46,829 bases of DNA from Rhodanobacter fulvus Jip2 (lineage in GTDB: Bacteria; Pseudomonadota; Gammaproteobacteria; Xanthomonadales; Rhodanobacteraceae), in assembly GCF_000264315.1 (NCBI RefSeq), contig NZ_AJXU01000083.1:1-46829 (forward strand), read 5' to 3'. Under the pieces are notes generated by a model. That model saw nothing but the letters and a program-made list of their open reading frames with translations. It searched no databases and was not told where the DNA came from. This document shows positions 8,975-18,140 of the stretch, in pieces; the first letter of the stretch is position 1; every line of letters begins with the position of its first letter. The position numbers were made by a program, and so were the translations under genes.

Positions 8975-10276
8975 ATGTTCACCTACTACCTCGACCTCGC
9001 CCTGCGCAGCCTCAAGCGCAACAAGGTCCTCACCGCGCTGATGGTGCTTGCGATTGCGGTGGGCATCGGCGCCAGCATGACCACGCTTACCGTGGTGCAC
9101 CTGTTGTCCGGCGACCCGATACCGGGCAAGAGCAGCGTGCTGTATTTCCCGCAGCTTGATCCCGAGAACCCTGCCCGAGCGGATCACACCGAGCCCTATG
9201 CCGTGATGGACTACCGCTCGGCTGTGGATCTGTGGAGCGCGCACCGCGCCGATCGCCAGGCCATCCTCACCAGCAGTTCCGTGAAGGTGCGTGCAGCGGA
9301 AACCGGTCGACCACCGCTGATGCTGGGCCTGCTTTCCACCTCCTCGGATTTCTTCCCGATGTTCCAGGTGCCGTTCCAGTACGGTTCCGGCTGGAGCGCG
9401 GAAGACGACGCCCGCCACGCACGCGTGGCCGTGATCTCGCACGACCTGAACGACAAGCTGTTCGGCGGCGCCAACAGCGTGGGCCGCAGCCTGCGGGTGC
9501 GCGACACCGACGTACGCATCGTGGGCGTACTCAAACCATGGCGACCCACGCCGCTGTTCTACGACCCGTGGCCCCAGAACTTCAGCAAGACCGAAGACGT
9601 GTTCGCGCCCTTTACCAGCAGCATGGAAATCAACGAGGGCAATTTCCTGCCCTACACCTGCTGGCATGTGCCGGAGGATACGCACCACCTGCAGAACGCG
9701 GATTGCGTGTGGGTGTGGTTGTGGGCGGAGCTGGACAGCCCGGCCAAGGCGGCGGCCTACGCGCGCTTCGTGGCCGATTACGCGGAGCAGCAGAAGGCGA
9801 TGGGGCGATTCGCAACGGGCAGGGAACATGTGCGGGTGCGTGATGTGATGACGATGCTGACCGCACGCGGCATGGTGCCGGGCGATGTACGACTGCAGGC
9901 ATGGCTGGCGTCGGCTTTCCTAGCCATCTGTCTGTTCAACGCGGTGGGCTTGCTGCTGGCAAAATTCCTGCGCCGCAGCGGCGAGATCGGCGTGCGCCGC
10001 GCGCTCGGCGCGAGCCGTCGTGCGATTTTTGCGCAGTGCCTGGTGGAAGCCGGCGTGATCGGTCTGCTGGGTGGGTTCTTCGGCTGGCTGCTGACGCTGG
10101 CGGGCTTGTGGCTGGTACGGCAGCAACCGGTGGATTACGCCCATCTCGCGCATCTGGACACCGGCATGTTCCTGGCCACCTTCGTCATGGCGATAGCGGC
10201 GAGCCTGCTGGCCGGGGTGATACCCGCGCTGCGTGCCAGCCGCGTGGTGCCCGCCTGGCAACTCAAGGCGCTGTGA
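8975..10276 (+). CDS. ABC transporter permease, MacB/FtsX type (A4)
   Basis: A-type permease of 433 residues. The start ATG at 8975 has a clear AAGGAG Shine-Dalgarno (8964-8969) and gives MFTYYLDLALRSLKRN. An earlier in-frame ATG at 8885 would translate the GGGATTC repeat and is rejected. A periplasmic domain with the cysteine pair C229/C244 precedes an FtsX core with SGEIGVRRALGASRRAIF. It ends VVPAWQLKAL. B4 follows after 11 nt. Likely exporter subunit; substrate unknown. Confidence 0.93.
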   Translation: MFTYYLDLALRSLKRNKVLTALMVLAIAVGIGASMTTLTVVHLLSGDPIPGKSSVLYFPQLDPENPARADHTEPYAVMDYRSAVDLWSAHRADRQAILTSSSVKVRAAETGRPPLMLGLLSTSSDFFPMFQVPFQYGSGWSAEDDARHARVAVISHDLNDKLFGGANSVGRSLRVRDTDVRIVGVLKPWRPTPLFYDPWPQNFSKTEDVFAPFTSSMEINEGNFLPYTCWHVPEDTHHLQNADCVWVWLWAELDSPAKAAAYARFVADYAEQQKAMGRFATGREHVRVRDVMTMLTARGMVPGDVRLQAWLASAFLAICLFNAVGLLLAKFLRRSGEIGVRRALGASRRAIFAQCLVEAGVIGLLGGFFGWLLTLAGLWLVRQQPVDYAHLAHLDTGMFLATFVMAIAASLLAGVIPALRASRVVPAWQLKAL

Positions 10277-10287
10277 GGAGGATGACC

Positions 10288-11505
10288 ATGCAGATTCGAC
10301 CCATACTCGCCGCCTTGCGTCGCCATCGGCTCGCCACGCTGCTGATCGCCATGGAAGTTGCGCTGGCTTGCGCCGTGCTGTGCAACGCGTGTTTCCTGGT
10401 GGTGCAGCGCTGGAAGCTGATCCAGATCCACAGCGGTGTCGACGAAAGCGCGCTGGCGGTGCTGACGGTCAATGGCTTCGATCCCAGCCAGGCAGCGGAC
10501 GTCAATGCGCGCATGCTGACCGGCTTGCGCAGCATCCCGGGCATGCAGTCGGTCACCGTGATCAATCAGGTGCCGTTCGGTCCGCAGGCCGGCGCCGCCG
10601 GCGTCTCGCACGACCCTGGCAGTTTCAAGAACACGATCGGCGTGGTGGATTTCGTGCTGGGCGGGCCGGGCACGTACGAGGCGCTGGGCCTGAAGCTGGT
10701 CGAGGGGCGCCTGCCGCAGGCGGACGACTATCGCCCTGCCACCAATTTCGCGCCGCCGGATGCGCAGGTGCTGGTCAGCCGCGCGCTGGCGGATCACGCC
10801 TGGCCGGGGGAAAGCCCGCTGGGCAAGGATTTCTGGTGCGACAAGCTGCACTTCCGCGTGATGGGTGTGGTCGATCACCTGGCACGCGCGCATCCGCATG
10901 ATTGGGGCACGCAGGCAACGGAGTGGACGGTGTTCACGCCGACGCTGCCGGGAGGCTCGCTGGCCGGCACGTATCTGCTGCGTGCCAACCCGCACGATCT
11001 GCCACGCGTGTTGCACGAGGCGCGCGACGCCGTGGCGAAGATTGCCCCCCATGTGGTGCTGGATCAGGAAAACAGCCAGACCATCGGCGACCTGCGCGCG
11101 GATTACTTCAAGTCCGACCGCATCATGATCGACCTTTTGATCGGCGTGATCGTCACCATGCTCGGCGTCACCGCGCTGGGCATCGTCGGCCTGGCCAGCT
11201 TCTGGGTGCAGCAGCGGCGCCGCCAGATCGGCATCCGCCGCGCCATCGGCGCCACCCGCACCGACATCCTGCGTTACTTCCAGACCGAGAATTTCCTGAT
11301 CGTCACCGGCGGCATCGTGCTGGGCATGGCGCTGGCCTACGCGCTGAACCTGCTGCTGATGCAGCACTACGAACTGCCACGCCTGCCGGTCTACTACCTG
11401 CCGATCGGTGCGTTGGTGCTGTGGGGGCTGGGGCAGCTTGCCGTGCTCGGGCCGGCGCTGCGCGCGGCGGCCGTGCCGCCGGTGGTGGCAACGCGGAGCG
11501 TATGA
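10288..11505 (+). CDS. ABC transporter permease, MacB/FtsX type (B4)
   Basis: B-type permease of 405 residues. Two ATGs occur at 10282 and 10288. The Shine-Dalgarno GAGGAGG (10275-10281) touches the first and is 6 nt from the second, so MQIRPILAALRRHRL is preferred. The first membrane segment has AVLCNACFLV, a variant of the B motif with an extra cysteine. The FtsX part reads GIVGLASFWVQQRRRQIGIR and YFQTENFLIVTGGIVLG, and it ends AAAVPPVVATRSV. Only one periplasmic cysteine (in FWCDKL) is present. It is the last permease before the embedded hydrolase gene. Confidence 0.93.
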   Translation: MQIRPILAALRRHRLATLLIAMEVALACAVLCNACFLVVQRWKLIQIHSGVDESALAVLTVNGFDPSQAADVNARMLTGLRSIPGMQSVTVINQVPFGPQAGAAGVSHDPGSFKNTIGVVDFVLGGPGTYEALGLKLVEGRLPQADDYRPATNFAPPDAQVLVSRALADHAWPGESPLGKDFWCDKLHFRVMGVVDHLARAHPHDWGTQATEWTVFTPTLPGGSLAGTYLLRANPHDLPRVLHEARDAVAKIAPHVVLDQENSQTIGDLRADYFKSDRIMIDLLIGVIVTMLGVTALGIVGLASFWVQQRRRQIGIRRAIGATRTDILRYFQTENFLIVTGGIVLGMALAYALNLLLMQHYELPRLPVYYLPIGALVLWGLGQLAVLGPALRAAAVPPVVATRSV

Positions 11506-11557
11506 CCCCGGCGGCTTCCCACGACTCCTCTTACCTACGCAACCTCCAAGGCTACTC

Positions 11558-12730
11558 ATGAAATCGTTCCCTATCGTGTGCCTGTGCCTAGCGACAATCT
11601 TGCAATGCACGATGGCTCCGGCGGCAGCGTCCGCCCGCGAGTCGACGCCTTCGGCCGACGCCGAAGCGCAGACGATGACGCGCGACGAAGTTACCCGCAT
11701 CATCGACAACACGCGCCGCATCGTTTCACCCAACGGCGTGGACGAACGCCTCAAGCTGCGCATCGGCGGCATCGACCAGTGGGTGTCGATCCGTGGGCGC
11801 GACCGTCGCAATCCGATCCTGCTGTTCCTCCACGGCGGCCCGGCGTCGGTGGTCATGCCGGTCAGCTACACCTTCCAGTCGCCGTGGGAGGACTACTTCA
11901 CCGTCGTGCAATGGGACCAGCGTGGCGCCGGCAAGACCTATGCGGCCAATACGGAAGCGCAGATGTCGCCGGGCATGACCGTCGCCGGCATGACCGATGA
12001 CGCCGCGCAGCTGGTGCAGTACCTGCGCAAGCACTACGACAAGCAGAAGATTTTCCTGCTCGGCCATTCCTGGGGCACCGTGCTGGGCACGCGGCTGGCG
12101 CAGCAACATCCGGACTGGTTCTACGCCTATATCGGCGTGGGGCAGGTGGTGAATGTTCGCAGGAACGAGGAGATCGGTTTCGCCTTCGCCCTGCGCAAGG
12201 CGAAGGCCGACCACAACCAGACGGCCGTGCGCGAACTGGAGGCGCTGATGCCCTATCCGGGTACGGGATCCATGACGATCCAGCGCATCGGCACGCGCAG
12301 CAAGTGGGAGGCCTACTACGGCGGCCTGGCCTATGGCCGCAAGGACTTCTCCCACGACGCCGACGCCGGAGCCCTGTCGCCCGATTACAGCCAGGCTGAG
12401 CTCGCTGCGATCGGCAAGGGCAGCCTGTACACGCTCAATCACCTGCTGCAGCCGCTGCTCAGCCTGAATCTCGACAACGTGACAGCATTCCGCTGCCCGG
12501 TGATCCTGTTCGTCGGACAACACGATTACACCACCTCGCACGAACTGGCCGAGCAATGGTTCGAGCGCATCCAGGCGCCGTCGAAGCATCTGGTGCTGTT
12601 CGCGGAATCGGCGCACATGGTCATGCAGGATCAACCAGGCCGATTCCTGATGCACCTGGTGACGGATGCGTTGCCGCTTGCCCAGAAGGTCGGCGATGCG
12701 GCACCGGCGGAAATCACCCGCGGCGATTGA
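11558..12730 (+). CDS. Secreted alpha/beta hydrolase (S33 / prolyl-aminopeptidase-like)
   Basis: Predicted exported hydrolase of 390 residues. An N-terminal signal peptide is visible (hydrophobic stretch about 5-25, then AAASARE). The alpha/beta-hydrolase core has the oxyanion motif HGGPASVV, the nucleophile elbow GHSWG with S171, an acid D323 in GQHDYTT and a histidine H353 in SAHMVMQD, so the triad looks complete. HGGP and DQRGAGKT resemble the prolyl iminopeptidase (S33) group, but a peptidase activity is only inferred. The start has an AAGG Shine-Dalgarno about 8 nt upstream. It sits between permease pairs 4 and 5 on the same strand with short gaps (52 and 42 nt), so it is probably co-transcribed and may process the transported compound in the periplasm (inference). 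Confidence 0.88.
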   Translation: MKSFPIVCLCLATILQCTMAPAAASARESTPSADAEAQTMTRDEVTRIIDNTRRIVSPNGVDERLKLRIGGIDQWVSIRGRDRRNPILLFLHGGPASVVMPVSYTFQSPWEDYFTVVQWDQRGAGKTYAANTEAQMSPGMTVAGMTDDAAQLVQYLRKHYDKQKIFLLGHSWGTVLGTRLAQQHPDWFYAYIGVGQVVNVRRNEEIGFAFALRKAKADHNQTAVRELEALMPYPGTGSMTIQRIGTRSKWEAYYGGLAYGRKDFSHDADAGALSPDYSQAELAAIGKGSLYTLNHLLQPLLSLNLDNVTAFRCPVILFVGQHDYTTSHELAEQWFERIQAPSKHLVLFAESAHMVMQDQPGRFLMHLVTDALPLAQKVGDAAPAEITRGD

Positions 12731-12772
12731 TCGACCACGCTCCCGTTAGTCGGCCTATTCGAGGGGAATGGA

Positions 12773-14089
12773 ATGTTTGCTTACTACATGGACCTGGCGC
12801 TGCGCAGCCTGAAGCGCAACCCGGTGCTCACCGCGCTGATGGTGCTGGCGATCGGGCTGGGTATTGGCGCCAGCATGACGATGATCACCGTGTTGCACGT
12901 GATGACCAACGACCCGCTGCCGGAACGCAGTACGCATCTCTATACGCCGCACCTTGACCCGCTGCCGCTGGATTACTCGCACGGCGGCAGCGGCATCGAT
13001 CCTTCCGACAACCTCACCTGGCCCGACGCGATGTCGCTGTTGCGCGCGCACCGCGGCGTGCACCAGGCGGCGATGGCGGGCGGCACCTTGCTGGCGCTGC
13101 CGGTCCAGTCTGGATTGCAGGCGCTTTACGCCGCCGGGCGCTACACCACGGCGGACTTCTTCGCGCTCTTCGGCGTGCCGTTCGAGTACGGCGCCGGCTG
13201 GAGCGCGGCGGACGATACGGCCGGTGCCCGCGTGGTCGTGCTGTCGGACGAATTGGCGCGCAAGCTGTTCGGTCGCGCCGACGTGGTGGGTCGCACGGCA
13301 CGACTCGGCGAGCTGGACTACCGCGTGGTCGGCGTGGTTACCCGGTGGGATCCAGCGCCTCAGTTCTACGCGGACAGCACCGGTTCCCAGTTCAGTGACA
13401 TCGATACCTTCTTCCTGCCGCTGTCGGTGGCGGTGAACGAGGACCTGCCGGTCAGTGGGAACGAGTCCGGCTGGGGCGACGACGAAAAGACAGGTTCGAG
13501 CAAGCGTGGCGCTGCCATGAGCTGGCTGCAGTTCTGGGTGCAGTTGGACACGCCGGCACAGGTGGCCGACTACCGCCAATACCTGATCAATTACTCGGCA
13601 CAGCAGAAGGCGTTGGGCCGGTTCCAGCGTCCGCCCACGAACGCGACGCTGTTCGGCCTGATGGACTGGCTCGCACACCAGAACCTGGTACCCAACGACG
13701 TGCACCTGCAGCTGTGGCTCGCGCTGGGCTTTCTGTTCGTGTGCATGGTCAACATCGTGGCCCTGTTGCTGGCGAAATTCCTGCGCCGCAGCGGCGAGAT
13801 CAGCGTGCGCCGGGCACTCGGGGCGCGACGGCGCGACATCTTCGTGCAGTTGGGCGTGGAGTCCGCGCTGATCGGCGTGGCCGGCGGTACGCTCGGCCTC
13901 GCAATCGCCCAGCTCGGCCTGTGGAGCGTGCGCCATCGGCCCGGCGATTACGCAAGAATCGCGCAGATGGATCCTTCCATGCTCGCCGGCACGTTCGTGC
14001 TGGCGGTGCTGGCCAGCGTGCTGGCCGGACTGCTGCCCGCATGGCGTGCCTGCCGGGTGGCGCCGGCTTTGCAACTCAAGGCGTCGTGA
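12773..14089 (+). CDS. ABC transporter permease, MacB/FtsX type (A5)
   Basis: A-type permease of 438 residues beginning MFAYYMDLALRSLKRN, with a GAGGGG Shine-Dalgarno about 7 nt upstream. The layout matches the other A members, but it lacks the periplasmic cysteine pair: the corresponding stretch, between VNEDLPVSG and SWLQFWVQLD, has no cysteine. The coupling helix reads SGEISVRRALGARRRDIF, with S in place of the usual G. Its partner B5 instead carries its own periplasmic cysteine pair. The gap to B5 is 9 nt. Substrate unknown. Confidence 0.93.
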   Translation: MFAYYMDLALRSLKRNPVLTALMVLAIGLGIGASMTMITVLHVMTNDPLPERSTHLYTPHLDPLPLDYSHGGSGIDPSDNLTWPDAMSLLRAHRGVHQAAMAGGTLLALPVQSGLQALYAAGRYTTADFFALFGVPFEYGAGWSAADDTAGARVVVLSDELARKLFGRADVVGRTARLGELDYRVVGVVTRWDPAPQFYADSTGSQFSDIDTFFLPLSVAVNEDLPVSGNESGWGDDEKTGSSKRGAAMSWLQFWVQLDTPAQVADYRQYLINYSAQQKALGRFQRPPTNATLFGLMDWLAHQNLVPNDVHLQLWLALGFLFVCMVNIVALLLAKFLRRSGEISVRRALGARRRDIFVQLGVESALIGVAGGTLGLAIAQLGLWSVRHRPGDYARIAQMDPSMLAGTFVLAVLASVLAGLLPAWRACRVAPALQLKAS

Positions 14090-14098
14090 GGAGTTCCC

Positions 14099-15337
14099 AT
14101 GCAGATTCTTCCCATCCTCTCCTCGTTGCGCCGGCACAGGCTTACCGCCGTACTGCTGGTACTGCAGGTGGCTTTCACCTGCGCCATCGTTTGCAACGTG
14201 GTCTTCCTCATCGTGCAGCGCGTACAGCGCGTGAGTGTCACCACCGGCATTGCCGAGAACGAGTTGTCGGTGATCCACAGCTCCGGCTATACCGCGCACG
14301 AAAATGCGCAGGCCCGGCATGCCACCGATCTGGCCGTGTTGCGCGCCATGCCTGGTGTGCGTTCGGTGGCGGCGGTGAGTTGGTCGCTGCCGCTGGACCA
14401 GAGCGACGATTCGTACGGGGTCTGCCCTGACGACGCGTCGAAGAAGCAGGCGATGGCGCGGCGTTCGGCAGACGGTACGAGTTGCGTGCAGCCGAGCATG
14501 TACGACGGCACCGAGGGCCTGATCGGCACGCTCGGCCTGCGGCTGGTCGCGGGACGCGACTTCACACCGGACGATTATGTGATCGGCAGCGTGCACAAGC
14601 CGGCGGTGGCGGTGATCACGCGCGCGCTGGCGCGGCGCCTGTACCCTGGCAAGGATCCGCTGGGTCAGTCGATGTACCTGGGTGATGCGGTGATCCGTGT
14701 GGTCGGGGTGGTCGACACTCTGTTGCGCCCCAATCTGCGCACGCCAGCCGTGGACGGTTACAGCGTGGTCTGGCCGCAGAAACCCGACGGGCGCACCGTG
14801 ACCTACGTGCTGCGCAGCGCGCCGCGGGATCGCGCGCGGCTGCTCCGCGAAGGGCGCCAGGCACTGTTGGCGGCGAGTTCCAACCGCCTGGTCAACCCCG
14901 ATCGGATGGAGCCATACACCGACATGCGTGCGCGCTTCTTCCAGCGCGACACGACCATGATCGGTCTGCTCATCGCCGCGGGGTTGGGCCTGATGTTCGT
15001 CACCGCGCTTGGCATCGCCGGCCTGGCCAATTTCTGGGTGCAGCAACGCACCCGCAGCATCGGCATCCGCCGCGCCATCGGTGCCACCCGCGGCGACATC
15101 CTGCGTTACTTCCAGACCGAGAATTTCCTCATCGTGGGCGCGGGCATCGTATTGGGCATGGCGCTGGCGTTCGGGTTGAACGCGGGATTGATGACGCATT
15201 ACGAAGTGCCGCGATTGCCTTTGTTCTATCTGCCGATCGGCGCGCTGGCGCTATGGATGCTGGGCCAGCTCGCGGTACTGGGCCCCGCGCTGCGCGCGGC
15301 GGCGGTGCCGCCCGTCGTGGCGACGAGGTCGGTGTGA
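14099..15337 (+). CDS. ABC transporter permease, MacB/FtsX type (B5)
   Basis: B-type permease of 412 residues with a GAGGAG Shine-Dalgarno and the start MQILPILSSLRRHRL. The first membrane segment has AIVCNVVFLI. Unlike the other B members its periplasmic domain carries a cysteine pair, C109 (in GVCPDD) and C129 (in TSCVQP), in a local insertion. The FtsX core reads GIAGLANFWVQQRTRSIGIR and YFQTENFLIVGAGIVLG, ending AAAVPPVVATRSV. Paired with A5. Confidence 0.93.
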   Translation: MQILPILSSLRRHRLTAVLLVLQVAFTCAIVCNVVFLIVQRVQRVSVTTGIAENELSVIHSSGYTAHENAQARHATDLAVLRAMPGVRSVAAVSWSLPLDQSDDSYGVCPDDASKKQAMARRSADGTSCVQPSMYDGTEGLIGTLGLRLVAGRDFTPDDYVIGSVHKPAVAVITRALARRLYPGKDPLGQSMYLGDAVIRVVGVVDTLLRPNLRTPAVDGYSVVWPQKPDGRTVTYVLRSAPRDRARLLREGRQALLAASSNRLVNPDRMEPYTDMRARFFQRDTTMIGLLIAAGLGLMFVTALGIAGLANFWVQQRTRSIGIRRAIGATRGDILRYFQTENFLIVGAGIVLGMALAFGLNAGLMTHYEVPRLPLFYLPIGALALWMLGQLAVLGPALRAAAVPPVVATRSV

Positions 15338-15422
15338 TGGGCGGGGGATCCTGCCGGAATCGGGCGGTTCCGCCGGTCTTTATCGTGTTGAGGCATGCCG
15401 CGTTCACCAACGGAGCGATCGA

Positions 15423-16751
15423 ATGATTCGATACAGCCTTGAGCTGGCCCTGCATGGGTTGCGGCGTTCTCCCAAGAGCACGGTGCTGGCGATCGTCACG
15501 GTGGCGCTGGGGCTGGCGGCCAGCATGACCACGCTGGCGTTGCTGCACCAGTTGTCGGCCGATCCATTGCCGGGTCGAAGCCAGAACCTGTACCTGGCGT
15601 GGGTGGATACGGTGCAGGCGAAACCCGATAGCTATGAATCGTTGAATGACGTGACGCATCCCGATTTCAAGCGCATCAAGATGGCCGATGCGCAGGCCTT
15701 GGTGCAGGAGCACCGGGCGGTGCGGCAGGCGGCGCTGGCTGGGCTGGATGCCGATGTGAGCACCACGGAGGGTGAGCATGTGCAGAAGGCGCAGTCGCTG
15801 CTGGGGACGACCAGTGAGCTCGTGCCCATGTTCGGCGTGGCGTTGCGCTATGGCCGAAACTGGAGCGCGGCAGAGGATGCGGCGCGTGCGCCGGTGGCGG
15901 TGATCGATGTGGATCTGGCGCAGAAGTTGTTCGGTACCGGGAACGTCGTGGGGCGCAGCATCCGGCTCGACAAGACCGTGTTCCGGGTGATCGGGGTCAG
16001 CACTCCATTCGCACCGCAGCCGCATTTTTTTGGACTGGATCGATGGGCTTTCAGTGATAGCGACCTGGAGAACGTGTTCGTGCCGTACACCGCAGCGCTG
16101 GACGCGGGTCTGATACCGGGCGGCTCCGACGGTTGTGACGACAAGACCAAACGCAGCCTTTTCGACGTCGATCCAGCACGCTGCGCGTGGCTGGCGTACT
16201 GGGTGGAACTGGATACGCCGCAGCAGGTCGCGGATTACCGTACTTATCTCGATCACTACGCCGCGCAACAACCGCGCCTGGCGGAACTGGCCAAGCCGGC
16301 GAAGGCGCAGCTGTTCGGTGTGTCGGAGTGGCTGGCGAAGCAGAACGTGATCCCCGACAACGCACGCATGAATGTATGGCTGGCCATGTCGTTCCTGCTG
16401 TTGTGCATGGCCAATGTGGCGGGCTTGCTGACCGCGAAGTTCCTGCGTCGCAGTGGCGAGATCGGCATTCGGCGCGCGCTCGGGGCACCCCGCCGTGTTG
16501 TCTTCATGCAGTACGTGCTGGAGGCCACCGCAGTCAGTGCGCTGGGTGGCGCGGTCGCGCTGCCGCTGACTTTGCTGGGTCTATGGATTGTGCGGTTGCA
16601 GGATCAGGGCTTTACCGATCTGGCACGGCTTGATCCGCTGATGTTTGCGGGCTTGTTCGCCCTGTCGCTTTTGGTGGGCGTGTTGGTGGGCGTGGTGCCG
16701 GCGTGGCGTGCATCCACGATCGAACCCGGTTTGCAGGTCAAGAGCGTCTGA
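15423..16751 (+). CDS. ABC transporter permease, MacB/FtsX type (A6)
   Basis: Most divergent A-type permease, 442 residues, starting MIRYSLELALHGLRRSPKST after a GGAG Shine-Dalgarno (15412-15415). It still shows the N-terminal membrane segment, the periplasmic domain with the cysteine pair C238/C254, and the FtsX core SGEIGIRRALGAPRRVVF, ending EPGLQVKSV. The 85-nt gap in front of it holds no copy of the repeat families found in front of pairs 1-4. The divergence suggests it is an older member of the array or was acquired separately (inference). Confidence 0.92.
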   Translation: MIRYSLELALHGLRRSPKSTVLAIVTVALGLAASMTTLALLHQLSADPLPGRSQNLYLAWVDTVQAKPDSYESLNDVTHPDFKRIKMADAQALVQEHRAVRQAALAGLDADVSTTEGEHVQKAQSLLGTTSELVPMFGVALRYGRNWSAAEDAARAPVAVIDVDLAQKLFGTGNVVGRSIRLDKTVFRVIGVSTPFAPQPHFFGLDRWAFSDSDLENVFVPYTAALDAGLIPGGSDGCDDKTKRSLFDVDPARCAWLAYWVELDTPQQVADYRTYLDHYAAQQPRLAELAKPAKAQLFGVSEWLAKQNVIPDNARMNVWLAMSFLLLCMANVAGLLTAKFLRRSGEIGIRRALGAPRRVVFMQYVLEATAVSALGGAVALPLTLLGLWIVRLQDQGFTDLARLDPLMFAGLFALSLLVGVLVGVVPAWRASTIEPGLQVKSV

Positions 16752-16762
16752 GGGGGCTGATC

Positions 16763-18019
16763 ATGTCCATGCGTATCCATCTATCCGTGTTGCGGCGGCA
16801 CAGCCTGATGCCCGCACTTGTCGTGCTGCAGGTGGCGTTGGCCTGCGCGATTTTGTGCAATGTGCTGTTTCTGGTACAGCAGAAACTGGCGCCGCTGTTG
16901 GCGCCTAGCGGCGTCGCCACTGATGAACTAATCCTGGTCGATCGAATGGATTCACAAGCGCAACCATGGACGGCCGCCGAGGTGCGCCGTGGCGAGCAGG
17001 TGTTGCGCGAGGTACCTGGCGTGCGTGACGCATCGGCCGCATTCGGGCTACCGATGGTGCCGGGTGCCCTGATGGATATGGCCTTGCAGGGAGGCAACGG
17101 CGTGAAGATTGGCGTCAACGGCTATCTCGGCGCAGGCTTGGTGAAAACGCTGGGGCTGCAGCTGGTGGCCGGGCGGGATTTTCTGCCGGACGAATACCAC
17201 GACTTTGGCTTGGATGGTGACGGCAGCCACGGATGGGATCCGGTGGCACAGCAACCGATCATCATCACCCGCGCGCTGGCGGATCAACTGTTCGACGATG
17301 GGCATGCGCTGGGCAAGTTGATGAGCGATCTCCACGATAACCAGGGAAATGGTCATGGTTATCGAGTGGTGGGCATCGTGCGGCACCTGCTGCGCAATCA
17401 GCTCGGCCTCGCCACCGACGGCCGTGCCGACAACACCGTCCTGCTGGCTCGGCGCATCGGCAGCACGTCGATCTTGAACTTTGCGGTGCGTGTCGATCCC
17501 TCGATGCACGACGCGGTGTTGAAGCGGGTCGCTGCGGCGATCCAGCGCGAGTTCGGCGCCAGGATGAAAGAAGGGGCCACCGCCCGCGTCAGCTTCTACA
17601 GCGAACGACGGGCACAAGCGTTCCAGCGTCAACGCGCGGCGCTGTGGCTCTTTGCCGGGGTAACCCTGGCGGTCGTCATCGTCACGGTGATCGGCATCAT
17701 GGGACTCACCGGTTTCTGGGTGCAGAAACGCACGCGACAGATCGGCATCCGGCGGGCGCTGGGTGCGCGAAAGGTGGACATCCTGCGCTATTTCCTCGTC
17801 GAGAATCTGCTGATCGTGGGCGTCGGTATCGCTATCGGCATGCTGCTCGCCAGCCTGGGCAACCGGCTGCTGATGCGCCATTACGAGTTGGTGCACCTGC
17901 CCTGGACTTACCTGCCGTGGGGCGCGCTGGTGATGGTGATACTCAGCCAGCTTGCCGTGCTCGGCCCTGCGCTGCGCGCCTCGGCGGTACCGCCGGTAGT
18001 GGCGACGAGGTCGGTGTGA
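16763..18019 (+). CDS. ABC transporter permease, MacB/FtsX type (B6)
   Basis: B-type permease of 418 residues and last of the array. The ATG at 16763 has an AGGGGG Shine-Dalgarno 6 nt upstream and lies 11 nt after A6; an upstream in-frame start at 16703 would overlap A6 and is rejected. The first membrane segment has AILCNVLFLV. The FtsX region reads GIMGLTGFWVQKRTRQIGIR and YFLVENLLIVGVGIAIG, ending SAVPPVVATRSV. Like A6 it is the most divergent of its type. It is followed after 121 nt by the response regulator gene. Confidence 0.92.
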   Translation: MSMRIHLSVLRRHSLMPALVVLQVALACAILCNVLFLVQQKLAPLLAPSGVATDELILVDRMDSQAQPWTAAEVRRGEQVLREVPGVRDASAAFGLPMVPGALMDMALQGGNGVKIGVNGYLGAGLVKTLGLQLVAGRDFLPDEYHDFGLDGDGSHGWDPVAQQPIIITRALADQLFDDGHALGKLMSDLHDNQGNGHGYRVVGIVRHLLRNQLGLATDGRADNTVLLARRIGSTSILNFAVRVDPSMHDAVLKRVAAAIQREFGARMKEGATARVSFYSERRAQAFQRQRAALWLFAGVTLAVVIVTVIGIMGLTGFWVQKRTRQIGIRRALGARKVDILRYFLVENLLIVGVGIAIGMLLASLGNRLLMRHYELVHLPWTYLPWGALVMVILSQLAVLGPALRASAVPPVVATRSV

Positions 18020-18140
18020 TGGACACTCCAGACCTTTCCGCCATGCCGCCACGGAAATACCCGCCGACTGTCCGCCACCCGAAAGTCATGGCAACCTTCC
18101 CGGCCTCGGCGGCATCCATGACCGCATGTGCAGAAAATCT

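Noticed and set aside
12755..15199. Open reading frame of 814 codons on the minus strand opposite A5/B5
   Set aside because: Same reason: antisense shadow of two well-supported permeases, with composition typical of reversed high-GC codons.
15338..15422. CGGAA / TTCCG inverted repeat in front of A6 as a terminator or operator
   Set aside because: The stem is only five base pairs with a long loop and no T run, so it is too weak to call.
18020..18140. Sigma-54 promoter in the gap before the response regulator gene
   Set aside because: A TGGCA-like stretch occurs near 18089, but no GC element follows at the required distance.
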